Origin: Paludifilum halophilum
Lineage (GTDB): Bacteria; Bacillota; Bacilli; Thermoactinomycetales; DSM-45169
Length of the DNA: 64,000 nt
Assembly (NCBI RefSeq): GCF_002245355.1
Contig: NZ_NOWF01000007.1
Span: 206,620-270,619, forward strand
Direction: 5' to 3'
The stretch's first letter is position 1, and each line of letters opens with the position of its first letter. Position numbers and translations under genes: made by a program. The notes under the pieces were generated by a model, which was given only the letters and a program-made list of their open reading frames with translations, was not told the DNA's origin and did no database searches. Below, piece by piece: positions 1 through 8,628 of the stretch.

Positions 1-401
1 GCGACCCATGTATCGCTGATTTTCGGACCGGGAATTCTGAGGTACGACTGGATCAAGTCCATCATCTCTTCCCCCAGTTGGTAGAGGCGCTGGACCGGGA
101 CCAACCACTCTTCGTCCCCTCCTTCTCCCTTTCCATGGATCATCGCCTCTACGGCTCGGATATCCTTATCAATCAAGGATATCCCTTCTTGCCGCCATTG
201 CCGGACCCGATGAAGATCCTGCAAAGGATCGCGGTCCAAATCCCGACGTCGCTCATCGGCCAACTCTGACAGCGTCATCTCCAGAAGAGAACAAGCCATA
301 GAGAAGGAGACCGCCAGACTACTTCCCGCTGCGGGGCTGGGTATCTTTCGCAGTCCCATCCGGTCGATGAATTCCTCCACACTCAGCGAAGTGAAATTCA
401 C
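1..401 (-). CDS. Cyclodeaminase/cyclohydrolase family protein (C-terminus cut off by the window edge)
   Basis: The visible 133 residues begin at a GTG that overlaps the stop of the upstream yutE-like gene (GTGA), which suggests translational coupling. The N-terminus has the family layout: a helix with SVEEFIDRMG, then a glycine/serine-rich turn PSPAAGSSLAVSFSMACSLL, which corresponds to the PTPGGGSAAALAGALGAALV turn of FchA/FTCD C-terminal domains, then a long acidic helix. Known relatives bind folate and act as methenyltetrahydrofolate cyclohydrolases or formimino-THF cyclodeaminases; many short Bacillota members have no proven activity. The turn is less glycine-rich than in true FchA, so the enzymatic function is uncertain. 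The 3' end lies outside the window. Confidence 0.6.
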   Translation of the reverse strand, partial: MNFTSLSVEEFIDRMGLRKIPSPAAGSSLAVSFSMACSLLEMTLSELADERRRDLDRDPLQDLHRVRQWRQEGISLIDKDIRAVEAMIHGKGEGGDEEWLVPVQRLYQLGEEMMDLIQSYLRIPGPKISDTWV

Positions 402-859
402 CGCGACCCCTCTTTCCGTTTCGGGTAAGCCGGACCCAGTTCCCGGGTCAAGTAATCCCTCACCCAGTCGGTATAAGCGGTGAAAACACCGATATCCTTC
501 AGATGGCTCGCCAATTCCTCATGATCCACCTCGTGATACCGGCGAACCAAACGGTCTCTGAGTCGGACCCACTCCTTGAGCCGCCCGGTTCCGTCGGAAG
601 GAACCACTTGTTCGTCTTCCAATATATCGATGATATCGAGGTAACCCCCGGGATCCCGCATGATAAACCCGTCAATCATCACACTCCCCACATCGATCAC
701 ACACTCCACAGCGATATGTACCGCCCGGGAAGCCGCGAAGAAAGAAACCAGACCCGGTTTTTGTGTCAGATCTTCCAATGTCTCCTGCATCACCCGAATA
801 CACTGTTCCAAATAATCGAGTTGAATCTCGATCCGTTCTGTATCCACGTCATAAATCAT
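398..859 (-). CDS. yutE: YutE-like HEPN (DUF86/HepT-type) protein
   Basis: A 153-residue helical protein whose middle segment MIDGFIMRDPGGYLDIIDIL is close to the conserved core of B. subtilis YutE. HepT-type HEPN proteins carry an RNase motif of the form RNxLVHxY. Here the corresponding stretch, near residues 100-110, reads RDRLVRRYHEVD: the usual His is Arg, with a His three residues later. The YutE branch generally has a degenerate motif, so RNase activity should not be assumed. No nucleotidyltransferase (MntA-like) antitoxin is adjacent, which argues against a toxin-antitoxin role. It is the first gene of a minus-strand pair with the folate-family gene downstream. The 130 bp before its ATG separate it from the divergent CotF-like genes. 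Confidence 0.75.
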   Translation of the reverse strand: MIYDVDTERIEIQLDYLEQCIRVMQETLEDLTQKPGLVSFFAASRAVHIAVECVIDVGSVMIDGFIMRDPGGYLDIIDILEDEQVVPSDGTGRLKEWVRLRDRLVRRYHEVDHEELASHLKDIGVFTAYTDWVRDYLTRELGPAYPKRKEGSR

Positions 860-990
860 ACGGACGACCTCCTTCGCTCTCCTCCTTATACCTTACCATA
901 TCCGTTCCTGTTCACTGTGTACCTTTCGCATATTTTTCAACGCAATCCACACAATGAAAAAGACAGACCACCGAGAAAGGAAGAAGCCGA

Positions 991-1218
991 ATGCAATTGA
1001 CGACCAAGGACCTGAACTATATCAAAGACGAGCTTTCCTGGGAGCTTTTAGCATTCAAGAAATGCCACCATTATGCCCAAGAGTGCCAGGATCCCCAAAT
1101 CAAGCAGAAAATCGATGAAATCGGCCGTATCCACCAGAACCATTATGAACAACTCCTGAACCAACTCAACACCGCTGCCGGAGTCACCGGCGGCACCGGA
1201 ACCACCATGACCCAATAA
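991..1218 (+). CDS. Small CotF-related spore coat protein
   Basis: A 75-residue helical protein, rich in Gln, His and Lys, with a Gly/Thr-rich tail. The pattern (LNYIKDELSWELLAFKKCHH, then a helix with HQNHYEQLLNQL) is the helical hairpin seen in short CotF/ferritin-like coat proteins. It starts 16 bases before its neighbour's ribosome site region and forms a two-gene unit with the longer CotF-like gene at 1234. The start ATG follows GAAAGGAAG. Expected location is the spore coat, made in the mother cell; this is inferred from the family and the pairing, and no sporulation sigma promoter was clear enough to call. Confidence 0.65.
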   Translation: MQLTTKDLNYIKDELSWELLAFKKCHHYAQECQDPQIKQKIDEIGRIHQNHYEQLLNQLNTAAGVTGGTGTTMTQ

Positions 1219-1233
1219 AGGAGGACCAGCGAC

Positions 1234-1572
1234 ATGGAACAACAGCCAACCGGCCAACAAGACCAGCAAACCCAATCCGGCCTGCCTCAGGTCAAAGGAC
1301 CGGAGATGAACGACCGGGACCGCATCAACGACATGTTGGCCACGGAAAAATATTTAACGACCGCTTATAATGTAGCGGTGAACGAAGCAAGCTCACAACA
1401 GCTGTACCAGACTCAGATGAATTTTCTAACCGAACTGCACCAATGCCAGCGGGATCTTTTCACTCTGATGCAGCAAAAGGGCTGGTATAAAACGGACCCC
1501 GCCAATCCGCAGTTTACAGCGCAAGCGGCCCAAAAATTCAGCAACTACCGCACCCAGTTTCCCTACTCTTAA
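1234..1572 (+). CDS. CotF-family spore coat protein
   Basis: 112 residues. After a Gln-rich leader (residues 1-30) comes the CotF core: MNDRDRINDMLATEKYLTTA and then NVAVNEASS, a long helix with the LHQCQRDLFTLMQQKGWY motif, and a C-terminal FSNYRTQFPY typical of the family. CotF-like proteins are alpha-helical structural proteins of the spore coat. Ribosome site AAAGGAGGA lies 8 bases before the ATG. The 15-base gap to the upstream small CotF-like gene indicates one transcript. A hairpin follows directly after the stop. Assignment to the family is strong; which coat layer it occupies cannot be told from sequence. Confidence 0.85.
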   Translation: MEQQPTGQQDQQTQSGLPQVKGPEMNDRDRINDMLATEKYLTTAYNVAVNEASSQQLYQTQMNFLTELHQCQRDLFTLMQQKGWYKTDPANPQFTAQAAQKFSNYRTQFPYS

Positions 1573-1582
1573 AAAGGAAACG

Positions 1583-1616
1583 AAACCGGTCTCCGGGAAA
1601 GGGGCCGGTCTTTTTT
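1583..1616 (+). terminator. Probable rho-independent terminator after the CotF-like pair
   Basis: ACCGG and CCGGT arms around a G-rich loop, followed by TCTTTTTTA, starting 11 bases after the stop of the CotF-like gene. The stem is short, so strength is uncertain. Confidence 0.55.
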
Positions 1617-2049
1617 ATGGAAAAGGACAACCCTTCTCACCTCTTCCATTTCTTCCAATTTCGCTGGACGGATCTTCAGGTTTATTTCAACTTCTCCTTT
1701 AAAATAATTTCGTTAATCATAACACAGAGGAAATCCCATAAATTCTTTTTTTAAATACACAGTTTTAAAATTCATTTGAATAAAACACGTTTTCTATCAA
1801 AAATTCATCCATATGCGGTCGAAGCGGAACATATCCTTCTCTCAGTATATAAATATAAATCTATAATAAATAAAAAATATATATAGAATAATCCCCCTCT
1901 CATTTCCAGACGCCGTGAAACAATCACGGGATTGATTACGTTGGTTCTTTGGGACAGTATTTGCAGAATAAAAAGCGGTTTTTTCCCCGCCGAGGGGAGA
2001 AAACACTTTTTTCCGCTTCAAGGATTCCGCCGGAAGGGGGTACCGGATT
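1617..2049. other. AT-rich intergenic region with a hairpin before the acyltransferase
   Basis: No gene is visible here. About 1720-1900 is very AT-rich, including a run of TATA-type steps near 1845-1890 that could hold promoters. At about 1971-2021 there is a nested inverted repeat: an outer AAGCGG...CCGCTT and an inner TTTTCCCC...GGGGAGAAAA around GCCGA. It ends 20-30 bases before the ribosome site of the next gene. It could be a terminator-like leader element or a bidirectional terminator; the sequence alone does not decide. Confidence 0.4.
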
Positions 2050-3126
2050 ATGAGTACCGAACAAAAGGCACCGAAAACAGAGGTTGAAAAGCAACGGGAC
2101 TATTTTTTTGACAATGTGAAATTCCTTTTAATCGCCCTCGTCGTTCTCGGACACGCCTACCGTCCGCTCATCGATGAGAGTCCGGTCATTAAAGCGGTCT
2201 ATCTGGCGATCTATTCCTTTCACATGCCCCTGTTCATCCTGATTTCCGGTTACTTCGCCAAAAATTACTGGAAAGAAGGGCAAACTCGAAAAGTAATCGC
2301 CACCATCCTGATTCCTTATTTCATCTTTGAAATTCTGTATTCATTGTTTGATCATTTCGCCTATCAAACCGATGCGGTAGACATCTCCATTCTGGAACCG
2401 TACTGGATTATGTGGTTCCTGTTCAGTCTGTTCTTGTGGCGTTTGATTCTTCCTTATTTTATCAATCTGAAGTACCCGCTGGCGACCGCCTTCCTTCTCG
2501 CCATTCTGATCGGGTATATCGACGACGCCGACAAATACCTGAGCTTTTCGAGAACCGTCGCGTTTTTTCCTTTTTTCCTGGCGGGCTTCTACTTACAAAA
2601 ACATCATATCGAAAAACTTTTCACCAAGGGAATCCGCACCCTTTCCTGGATCGGAATCCTCTCATCAGTCGGGCTGATGTATTATCTGGAATTTCACTCC
2701 TCCCTGAACCTCGATCTGCGCCGATGGATGTATTTCGTCTTTCCCTACGAGGATGTGGGTCACCCGGAATGGTACGCGGGAATCTATCGAATCGCGCTGA
2801 TCGCTCTTGCGGCTGTGATGATCATCTTCTTCCTGAGCATTGTTCCGAGATCCAAAACCTTCTTCAGCGAATGGGGAAGCCGGTCTCTCTATGTTTACCT
2901 TTTGCACGGTTTCTTCATCAAAACCTATGATGCCCTCGACCTGGATGACAAGATGCCCGGTCCTTTTCTCTACATTTCTGCCACGCTGGCAGCCATCGGG
3001 TTGACGATTTTCCTCTCATCCCGATTTGTACAAAGGATCACCCATCCATTGCTCCAACCCAAAGTTCAGTGGCTTTTTCAAAAAAAAGAGCCGCAAAAGA
3101 AAAACCTGAATAGGGCGGTTTATTGA
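2050..3126 (+). CDS. Acyltransferase family 3 membrane protein (OafA/NolL-like)
   Basis: 358 residues with about ten hydrophobic segments. The N-terminal part has the family signature: R-D-x-F-x-D-N-x-K near residues 16-24, then VLGHAYRPL with the catalytic-type His after the first membrane segment, and FHMPLFILISGYFA, which matches the FHMPLF.fiSGy block of COG3594 (fucose 4-O-acetylase-like) proteins. Members transfer acetyl or other acyl groups from the cytoplasm to cell-surface sugars. The C-terminal tail is Lys-rich and cytoplasmic. Ribosome site GGAAGGGGG precedes ATG. It stands alone with its own terminator, and no glycan genes are adjacent, so the substrate is unknown. Confidence 0.8.
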   Translation: MSTEQKAPKTEVEKQRDYFFDNVKFLLIALVVLGHAYRPLIDESPVIKAVYLAIYSFHMPLFILISGYFAKNYWKEGQTRKVIATILIPYFIFEILYSLFDHFAYQTDAVDISILEPYWIMWFLFSLFLWRLILPYFINLKYPLATAFLLAILIGYIDDADKYLSFSRTVAFFPFFLAGFYLQKHHIEKLFTKGIRTLSWIGILSSVGLMYYLEFHSSLNLDLRRWMYFVFPYEDVGHPEWYAGIYRIALIALAAVMIIFFLSIVPRSKTFFSEWGSRSLYVYLLHGFFIKTYDALDLDDKMPGPFLYISATLAAIGLTIFLSSRFVQRITHPLLQPKVQWLFQKKEPQKKNLNRAVY

Positions 3127-3136
3127 AGGACCGAAT

Positions 3137-3167
3137 AAGCGACCCCCGAAAGGGGTCGTTTTTTTTG
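3137..3167 (+). terminator. Rho-independent terminator after the acyltransferase gene
   Basis: Perfect stem GCGACCCC / GGGGTCG with loop CGAAA, followed by eight Ts, 11 bases after the stop. Confidence 0.85.
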
Positions 3168-3307
3168 AAACATAACATCGTATAAAAAGATTTTCCGTCA
3201 AGGGAGCACTTTGTTTGTCATCGGGTGACATCCTTTGTCGCTCGGGAAGGATTCCGCGCGGACCTCCCGAAAAATGTGATAAATAACAAATTCGGGGAGG
3301 TATTGTC

Positions 3308-3949
3308 ATGTCTAAACAAGCCCGTATTTCCACGCGGGAGGCCGCCCAACGCCTTCACGTTCACGCACGAACCGTCCGAAAATGGATCGATTCTTTTGAA
3401 GAATACATCTCTCCGGAAGTGAACGACCGCGGACATTATATGCTGACGGAGGATGGTTTCCTCCGGTTGAAGGATATCCAACAACGGCTTCAAGAAACGG
3501 GAAAATCAATGCGCCAAATCCGCCAGGACCTGGTGAAGGAGGGAAGATGGGAGATTGAACGTTTGTCTGAGCGCCCTCCTGTTGAAGAGGAGGCCCCGGT
3601 TGTTCCTTTCGGCAGGGAATATCCGATGCACCGCGTGGTGGGAAGCCTGGATGAAATCGGGGAAATGCTGGAGACGGTCTTTACACGGCTGGATCAGCTG
3701 GAGGACCATGTCTTTACGATGTTTGACATGATGGAGGAAATGGAGAAAAGAATGGCCGCCACCAGTCAAAATACCCTGCCCGCCGCTTCTGTGCAAAAGA
3801 TGATGGATGAAATCGGAAAAAAGCAGGACCAACTCAAGGTGGAGCTGCGGAATGCCACTTTCTCTCACCGTTTGGCTTCGGCCGCAGAAGAGCCCAGTCC
3901 CTATATCCCCCGAAGGCAGAAGCGGACCCGATTTTTAGGGATCTTTTAG
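3308..3949 (+). CDS. RacA-like MerR-type HTH protein with coiled coil
   Basis: 213 residues. Residues 5-80 form a MerR-type winged helix (STREAAQRLHVHARTVRKWI, then the wing RGHYMLTEDGFLRLKDIQ), very similar in arrangement to B. subtilis RacA. Residues 110-180 are charged and probably coiled-coil (LDEIGEMLETVFTRLDQLED...), and the tail is basic. RacA anchors the origin region to the cell pole during sporulation by binding GC-rich inverted repeats; a role in chromosome organisation or in gene regulation is therefore inferred. There is no effector domain as in true MerR regulators. Ribosome site GGGGAGG lies 7 bases before the ATG. Monocistronic. Confidence 0.6.
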   Translation: MSKQARISTREAAQRLHVHARTVRKWIDSFEEYISPEVNDRGHYMLTEDGFLRLKDIQQRLQETGKSMRQIRQDLVKEGRWEIERLSERPPVEEEAPVVPFGREYPMHRVVGSLDEIGEMLETVFTRLDQLEDHVFTMFDMMEEMEKRMAATSQNTLPAASVQKMMDEIGKKQDQLKVELRNATFSHRLASAAEEPSPYIPRRQKRTRFLGIF

Positions 3950-4047
3950 GGAATCCGCCCTTTTTCAATCAACCACCTTTCCATTTCAATGGCGGGAGGT
4001 TCACTGTATAATGGGATGGACAATCCATTAAAGGAGTTATCTGCGGT

Positions 4048-4320
4048 ATGTCTCACGAAGACCTTATGTTCCTCTACGATGACGTGGAAGAAACAAAAAC
4101 CCGCTTTGTCAGTTTTGTCGGGGAAACCAACCGTTTCGACCTGGGAATCACTACGACAGAGCGCTTTTACGGAAAGCTGTTGGTCTTTAACATTCAATCC
4201 AACCGATTCGCTCTCATCGGAGAGGACGACCTGGAGGAACCCGGGTATTTAGAACACATCTACCAGATTAACGAGGATGAGGCGGCAGAACTGAAGACAT
4301 TTCTCGAAACCCTTTTGTAA
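4048..4320 (+). CDS. DUF3055 family protein
   Basis: 90 residues, acidic. It shows the conserved pattern of DUF3055 across Bacillota: FLYDDVEETKTRFVSFVGE, RFDLGITTTERFYGKLLV, FALIGEDDLEEPGYLEH. The function of the family is unknown; proteins are small, cytosolic and widespread in Bacillaceae relatives. Ribosome site AAAGGAG lies 9 bases before the ATG. A likely promoter lies in the 98 bp upstream (TATAATGGG near 4006). Confidence 0.85.
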   Translation: MSHEDLMFLYDDVEETKTRFVSFVGETNRFDLGITTTERFYGKLLVFNIQSNRFALIGEDDLEEPGYLEHIYQINEDEAAELKTFLETLL

Positions 4321-4381
4321 AAACCGTCCGCTGTATAGGGAACACCTATCCGTCACAGGTTATCGGATGAGGTGGTTCATT

Positions 4382-4651
4382 TTGATTCAGCGTCGCAAGA
4401 CCCGTTACAATGATGTAAAAACGGTGGAATCACTGCGGAACGAAGTGGTTGCCGAGGAGTTTCCGGAAGGTCCCTACGGAGCGGCGACGAATGAAGATGT
4501 ATTGGGCAAGGAATCCCCTTGGAAAGCCTCCCAGCACGCCGCTCCTCAGTTTACTTATGAAATGCGGGAGTTTCACCAAGGACTCCCCCGGCGGATTCCT
4601 GGCAGCCATCCCACCCATGACGATCCCAACCGGAGCGAAGAAACAGACTAA
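4382..4651 (+). CDS. Small hydrophilic protein of unknown function
   Basis: 89 residues if translation begins at TTG 4382, preceded by the ribosome site GAGGTGG at 4369-4375. The ATG at 4367 overlaps that site and is unlikely to be used. The protein is charged and Pro-rich, with EEFPEGPYGAA and GSHPTHDDPNRSEETD near the end. No hydrophobic segment, no metal motif. The spacing of Pro/Gly and the PEGPYG and HPTHDDP strings look like a conserved small protein of spore formers rather than noise, but no family is named here. A strong hairpin follows it, supporting expression. Confidence 0.5.
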   Translation: MIQRRKTRYNDVKTVESLRNEVVAEEFPEGPYGAATNEDVLGKESPWKASQHAAPQFTYEMREFHQGLPRRIPGSHPTHDDPNRSEETD

Positions 4652-4662
4652 ACCGGCATGAT

Positions 4663-4698
4663 GAAAGGAGCCACCCGGATGTTCGGCGAGGGCTCCTT
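4663..4698 (+). terminator. Rho-independent terminator of the small protein gene
   Basis: AGGAGCC and GGCTCCT arms around CACCCGGATGTTCGGCGAG, followed by seven Ts. Confidence 0.75.
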
Positions 4699-4703
4699 TT
4701 TTT

Positions 4704-4746
4704 ATGAAAAAGAGCCGGGTCCTTCAGAGGGACCCGGCTCTTTTCA
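4704..4746 (-). terminator. Terminator of yutD (hairpin active on both strands)
   Basis: Fourteen-base arms AAAAGAGCCGGGTC / GACCCGGCTCTTTT around CTTCAGAGG, directly at the 3' end of the minus-strand yutD-like gene; A and T runs on the two sides allow use in both directions. Confidence 0.85.
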
Positions 4747-5097
4747 TTCTTCCTTTTGCTTAGGCTGGCGCCGTTCCCGGGAACGGTTCTTTTTGGAGGA
4801 GGGAGTCCCGGGGGATTTCACCCGTTTCAGTACAAAGTAAGCACACCCGAAATTGCAGTATTCGTGAAGATATTCCTCGAAATGAGTCATCCGCGTCTCC
4901 CGGGTAGCTTTAGGGTGACGATCGGAGAAAAAACCTTTTAGACGGAGTTGGCCGTAACCCCAGTCTCCGACGATATAATCGTATTTCTTCAGCACCTCGC
5001 TGTACCGCTTTTCAAAGACCTCCGGATTCCAGCCGTTTTTATGGTTTTTGACCAATTCGTAACGTTGGCCTTGTATCTCGACAAAATCCATTCGCAC
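4744..5097 (-). CDS. yutD: YutD family protein (DUF1027)
   Basis: 117 residues. The core matches YutD closely: RYSEVLKKYDYIVGDWGYGQ, then LRLKGFFSDRHPKATRETRM and YLHEYCNFGCAYFVLKRV. The invariant CNFGCAYFVL block is complete. The last 20 residues are a basic/Ser-rich tail beyond the domain. The family is conserved in Bacillota and its function is not established. In B. subtilis yutD sits beside yutC and lipA; here yutC and lipA also follow within 1 kb, so the neighbourhood is conserved. Confidence 0.9.
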   Translation of the reverse strand: MRMDFVEIQGQRYELVKNHKNGWNPEVFEKRYSEVLKKYDYIVGDWGYGQLRLKGFFSDRHPKATRETRMTHFEEYLHEYCNFGCAYFVLKRVKSPGTPSSKKNRSRERRQPKQKEE

Positions 5098-5267
5098 TCA
5101 ACCCCGACAATCCATTTGTTAAATCTATGTTAACACATCTGATCCTTGAGCTTCACTTCGAGATCTCTGTTAAAAAATCCTACATTTTTGCGGGAAAGAA
5201 GTGTTTTTTATGATGCGTAATCCCTCTTTCCAGGGGCATCCTAACACGAAGGAGGTGGAGACTGACC

Positions 5268-5930
5268 ATGAAGCGAGTGGCACTGTGTTTGGCCGCCTTT
5301 CTCCTGATCGCCACCGTCTCCTGTAATTCCATGGGAAGGCTGGACCGGCCGCAGGACAGCTATGATGAATCTCTTTACCGGAAAGAGCAGGGAGCCGTGC
5401 GGGAGTTTCTCGGAAACCCGAGGGGCCATCGACGCCTTCAGGGCAAAGAGTACCAACCGATCGGCTATAGCCGGCAGAGACAAAAAGGAAACCAATATTA
5501 CAATGCAACAGACGGCGGAGGCGTTCCGGGCCCCGATGTCTATATCGACCGGGAGGCCCTGGCCCGGCAAATCGCTCATCTGACTACCCAGCTGCCCCAA
5601 GTGGATGACGCGGCGGTGGTGGTAACCGATGATCAGGTGTTTGTCGGCGTCAAGGGGGATAAAAAAGAGGTAAGTGATAAAACCGTTTATGAAGCCCGGC
5701 GCACGGCTCTCAGCTTAACCCCGCGGTATTATCAGATCCATGTGACCAAAGATCCTAAGCTCCGTCAAAAATTAACCCGCATCGGTGATCGGGTTCGGGG
5801 AGAAGGGCTCAATCAGCGCGACAGGGAACAGCTGTTGCAGCAGCTGGGAGACAGTCACTCCCCCAAATTTGACCAACCCTTTATCGATGAAGAACGCAGG
5901 AGACAAGAATCCAATGATACAGGACGCTGA
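5268..5930 (+). CDS. yutC: YhcN/YlaJ-family sporulation lipoprotein, YutC-like
   Basis: 220 residues. A signal peptide (KRVALCLAAFLLIATVSC) ends in a Cys at residue 19 that fits a lipobox, though TVSC is less typical than LxGC. The mature part has the YhcN/YlaJ domain: IDREALARQIAHLTTQLPQV, DDAAVVVTDDQVFVGV, RRTALSLTPRYYQIHVTKDP. Such proteins are outer forespore or spore membrane lipoproteins with a role in germination or outgrowth. Ribosome site AAGGAGGTGG lies 11 bases before the ATG. Divergent to yutD and convergent with lipA, as in the B. subtilis yutD-yutC-lipA order. Confidence 0.85.
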   Translation: MKRVALCLAAFLLIATVSCNSMGRLDRPQDSYDESLYRKEQGAVREFLGNPRGHRRLQGKEYQPIGYSRQRQKGNQYYNATDGGGVPGPDVYIDREALARQIAHLTTQLPQVDDAAVVVTDDQVFVGVKGDKKEVSDKTVYEARRTALSLTPRYYQIHVTKDPKLRQKLTRIGDRVRGEGLNQRDREQLLQQLGDSHSPKFDQPFIDEERRRQESNDTGR

Positions 5931-5933
5931 TTC

Positions 5934-5972
5934 AAAAAACAGCCTCCGGCGAGTGCCGAGGCTGTTTTTTGC
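5934..5972. terminator. Bidirectional terminator between yutC and lipA
   Basis: Arms AAAACAGCCTC / GAGGCTGTTTT around CGGCGAGTGCC, with an A run on the left and a T run on the right, between two convergent genes. Confidence 0.85.
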
Positions 5973-5991
5973 AAGATCTGTAGAAGAGGGA

Positions 5992-6879
5992 TTACTGGGC
6001 GGCCGCGGCATTTTTGTTGGCGGCTTGAACCTGTTCATGGGCGTGGTAAGAGCTGCGCACCAGCGGTCCCGATTCGACGTGGTCAAACCCGCGCTTCAAA
6101 CCTTCTTCCTTCAGTTGGGCGAATTCGTCCGGAGTATAGTACTTCTCCAGTTTTAAGTGTTTTTTCGTCGGTTGCAGGTATTGCCCAATGGTCATAATGT
6201 TGCACTCGATACTGCGCAAGTCATCCATGGTCTCCAGAATTTCATCCCACTCCTCGCCGACGCCGATCATAATGCTGGATTTGGTGGGAATATCCGGTTG
6301 CATCTCCTTCGCCTTTTGCAACAGTTCCAGAGACCGGGGGTATTTCGCTTTGGAACGGACTCGATCCGACCTTCTTCGAACCGTCTCCATATTGTGGTTC
6401 AGAATATCCGGACGCTGATCCATCACCGTTTTCAGCGCCTCCCAGTTTCCTTGAAAGTCCGGAATCAACACTTCCACACTGGTCAAGGGATTGCGCTTGC
6501 GCACCGCTTTGATCGTCTCCGCAAAAACGGCGGCGCCTCCATCCTTCAGATCATCACGGGCGACGGAAGTGATGACCGCATGTTTCAATTTCATCTGCTC
6601 CACCGCTTCTGCCACGCGTTCCGGCTCTTGCCAATCCAACTCTGTCGGCAGTCCGGTTTTCACCGCACAAAACCGGCAGGCACGGGTACAGATATCCCCG
6701 AGAATCATAAAGGTGGCGGTGCGGTGGGTAGCCCAACACTCATATATATTGGGGCATTTCGCCTCTTCACACACGGTGTGGAGGGTTTTTCCCCGCATCA
6801 TTTTTTTCAGTTCGCGGTAGTTTTCGTTCACTTTCAAATCGATTTTCAACCATTCCGGTTTCCGTTGATATGTAGACAA
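5992..6879 (-). CDS. lipA: Lipoyl synthase
   Basis: 295 residues, normal length. A radical-SAM enzyme that inserts two sulfur atoms into protein-bound octanoyl chains to make lipoyl groups for pyruvate and 2-oxoglutarate dehydrogenases and the glycine cleavage system. Both iron-sulfur sites are visible: the auxiliary cluster motif [13 protein letters not shown] (residues 37-49) and the radical-SAM CxxxCxxC in [15 protein letters not shown] (residues 61-75). The closing RSSYHA motif, whose Ser is the third auxiliary ligand set, is present near the end, followed by an Ala/Asn tail. The start ATG follows AAGGAGGG. The octanoyltransferase is not in this window. Confidence 0.97.
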   Translation of the reverse strand: MSTYQRKPEWLKIDLKVNENYRELKKMMRGKTLHTVCEEAKCPNIYECWATHRTATFMILGDICTRACRFCAVKTGLPTELDWQEPERVAEAVEQMKLKHAVITSVARDDLKDGGAAVFAETIKAVRKRNPLTSVEVLIPDFQGNWEALKTVMDQRPDILNHNMETVRRRSDRVRSKAKYPRSLELLQKAKEMQPDIPTKSSIMIGVGEEWDEILETMDDLRSIECNIMTIGQYLQPTKKHLKLEKYYTPDEFAQLKEEGLKRGFDHVESGPLVRSSYHAHEQVQAANKNAAAAQ

Positions 6880-7186
6880 AATTGGACCCTCCTTAATACT
6901 GTCTCCGCTTCATGGATGAAGGGATTCCCCGAGTTTCCTCCATGATTTGATTTTAACAAGAGAAGCGAAGTCTGTGTGCTTCGCATCAATCGGCGAGGTT
7001 TCGGGGGAAAACCGTTCACAAGCAACCGTCCTGCTACTGACTATATTACCACAAACCATTGGGGGATACGCTTTTGTTTCTAATCATCGATCGGAAAACT
7101 CGGATCTTCCCGATCGATTCACCGATTGTAAATCCGGCTTGACAAGGGATATAATAAGTCTTAAATCCCGGGAAAAGAGGGAAATA
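6880..7186. promoter_or_regulatory. Divergent intergenic region of lipA and the nhaC-like gene, with a probable sigma-A promoter
   Basis: No gene is visible. On the plus strand TTGACA at 7139-7144 is followed, 17 bases on, by TAAATC; alternatively TTGTAA near 7126 pairs with TATAAT at 7150. Either would serve the nhaC-like gene, whose ribosome site AGAGGGA and ATG 7187 follow. A GATCGAT-type palindrome cluster lies at 7085-7120 (ATCATCGATCGG ... CCCGATCGATTC) and could be an operator. Confidence 0.5.
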
Positions 7187-8559
7187 ATGAAATCTCACTT
7201 CCTCGGTCCGTCATCTCGTTATTCATTCTGACTTTATCCCTGCTTTTTGTCTCTATCTTTTTTCATGCTTTTCCTTTATATGTTCCTTTACTGGCGGGTG
7301 CCGTTTATAGCGGCTGGATCGCCCGTTCCAACGGAACCGATCCGAAGGAAATCTTCCGGTCCGCCTTAACGGGGATCCGAGAAACACGCTACTTAATCGG
7401 AATCTTTCTGCTGATCGGAACCTTGATTCCGGTTTGGTCCGTCAGCGGCGTCATCGATGCCATGGTTTATCACGGTGTTTCTCTGATCACACCCCCTTTT
7501 TTGATCTTATTCGCTTTTTTACTTTCCTTGGGAGTCTCGATGTTGCTGGGAACATCCGTCGGCGCCATGAGTACCATGGGTATCGCTGTAATCGGGCTGA
7601 CCCACGCTTTTCAGATGCCGGTAGGGCCCGTCGCGGGTGCGCTGGTTTCCGGCGCCTTTGTCGGAGACCGCACTTCCCCTTTGTCCGGCTCCGCTCATTT
7701 GACAGCAACCATGGCCGGTGCTCCGTTTTACCGGGGCTGGAAAGTCATCATAAAAAGCCTTTTTCCCGTTTTTCTCTTGTGTTTGTTCCTTTATGCCGGG
7801 CTGGGGATTATTTACGGCGACGTCCCCTTTCGAGCGGATGATTTAGCTCAGGTGCGGAGACAACTCCTCGCTCCTTACCCGTTTTTCAGCCCATGGCTCT
7901 GGTTGCCCCCGCTCTCCGTATTGATTTGCGCCCTGTTTCGCATCCCCGTACTGATCAATCTGGCACAAGGTGCCATCCTCGGCGCGGGGATCGGGCTCTT
8001 TCTCTACGACATCCCGCTGACCACTTTGTTGCAAACCGCATGGACCGGTGCCGAGCGGTACCGGCACCCGGTCGGGGGGATCTGGCCGATGATCCAGGCA
8101 TTGGGGGTGATCATGTCGGCAGGTGCTCTTTACGGGACCATGCAATCCGCCTGCATCCTGGACCGGGTGAGTCAATCCATCACCCATAGCGCCTCAACGC
8201 CGGAACAACTCATGAGACGGACCGGTCTGTTCAGCGTGGCGATTGCCTTGCTCACCTGCAACCAAACTCTGTGCCTGATGATGCCGGGTAAGCTGATGCG
8301 CCGCTCTTACACTGAAATGGGGATGACTTCATCCCAACTGGTTCGCTCCATCTCAGACACCGGCATGGTAATGGCGGGCTGGATTCCCTGGAATCTGAAT
8401 GCACTTCTCTGCGCCGCCGCCATCGGGGTCCCGGTCGTCCAGTACATGCCCTTCGCCTATCTCCTATTCCTTCTGCCTTTGTACTTCTTCTGGTCAACGC
8501 GAACAAAGAATACCGGATCTCGGAATCGACAGGTCAGCTCTCCCACTCCAATTCCATAA
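7187..8559 (+). CDS. NhaC-family Na+/H+ antiporter, reading frame broken near the start
   Basis: The long frame encodes an integral membrane protein with the NhaC core: LLGTSVGAMSTMGIAVIG, then GALVSGAFVGDRTSPLSGSA, which is the conserved DRxSPxSds block, and MGMTSSQLVRSISDTGMV. Family members exchange protons for sodium. Residues homologous to the first two membrane segments (from about 7192, LPRSVISLFILTLSLLFVS) are in the same frame as the core, but that frame has no ATG, GTG or TTG before TTG 7423. The only good start, ATG 7187 after AGAGGG, is in another frame and stops at 7231. A one-base loss between 7189 and 7228 would explain this. Either a sequencing indel or a real inactivating mutation; starting at TTG 7423 would remove about 75 residues. 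Confidence 0.75.
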
Positions 8560-8628
8560 AATTCTAATCTAATTCCCCAGTGATTCAACCACACTAAAAC
8601 CGATCAAGAATAATGGTGGGTTGAAACG

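Noticed and set aside
398..859. HepT-MntA type toxin-antitoxin module
   Set aside because: No nucleotidyltransferase partner is adjacent and the HEPN motif is degenerate; the protein fits YutE better.
4744..4746. yutD tail as a frameshifted extension
   Set aside because: The basic tail beyond the conserved domain is in frame and ends at a terminator; such tails vary in the family.
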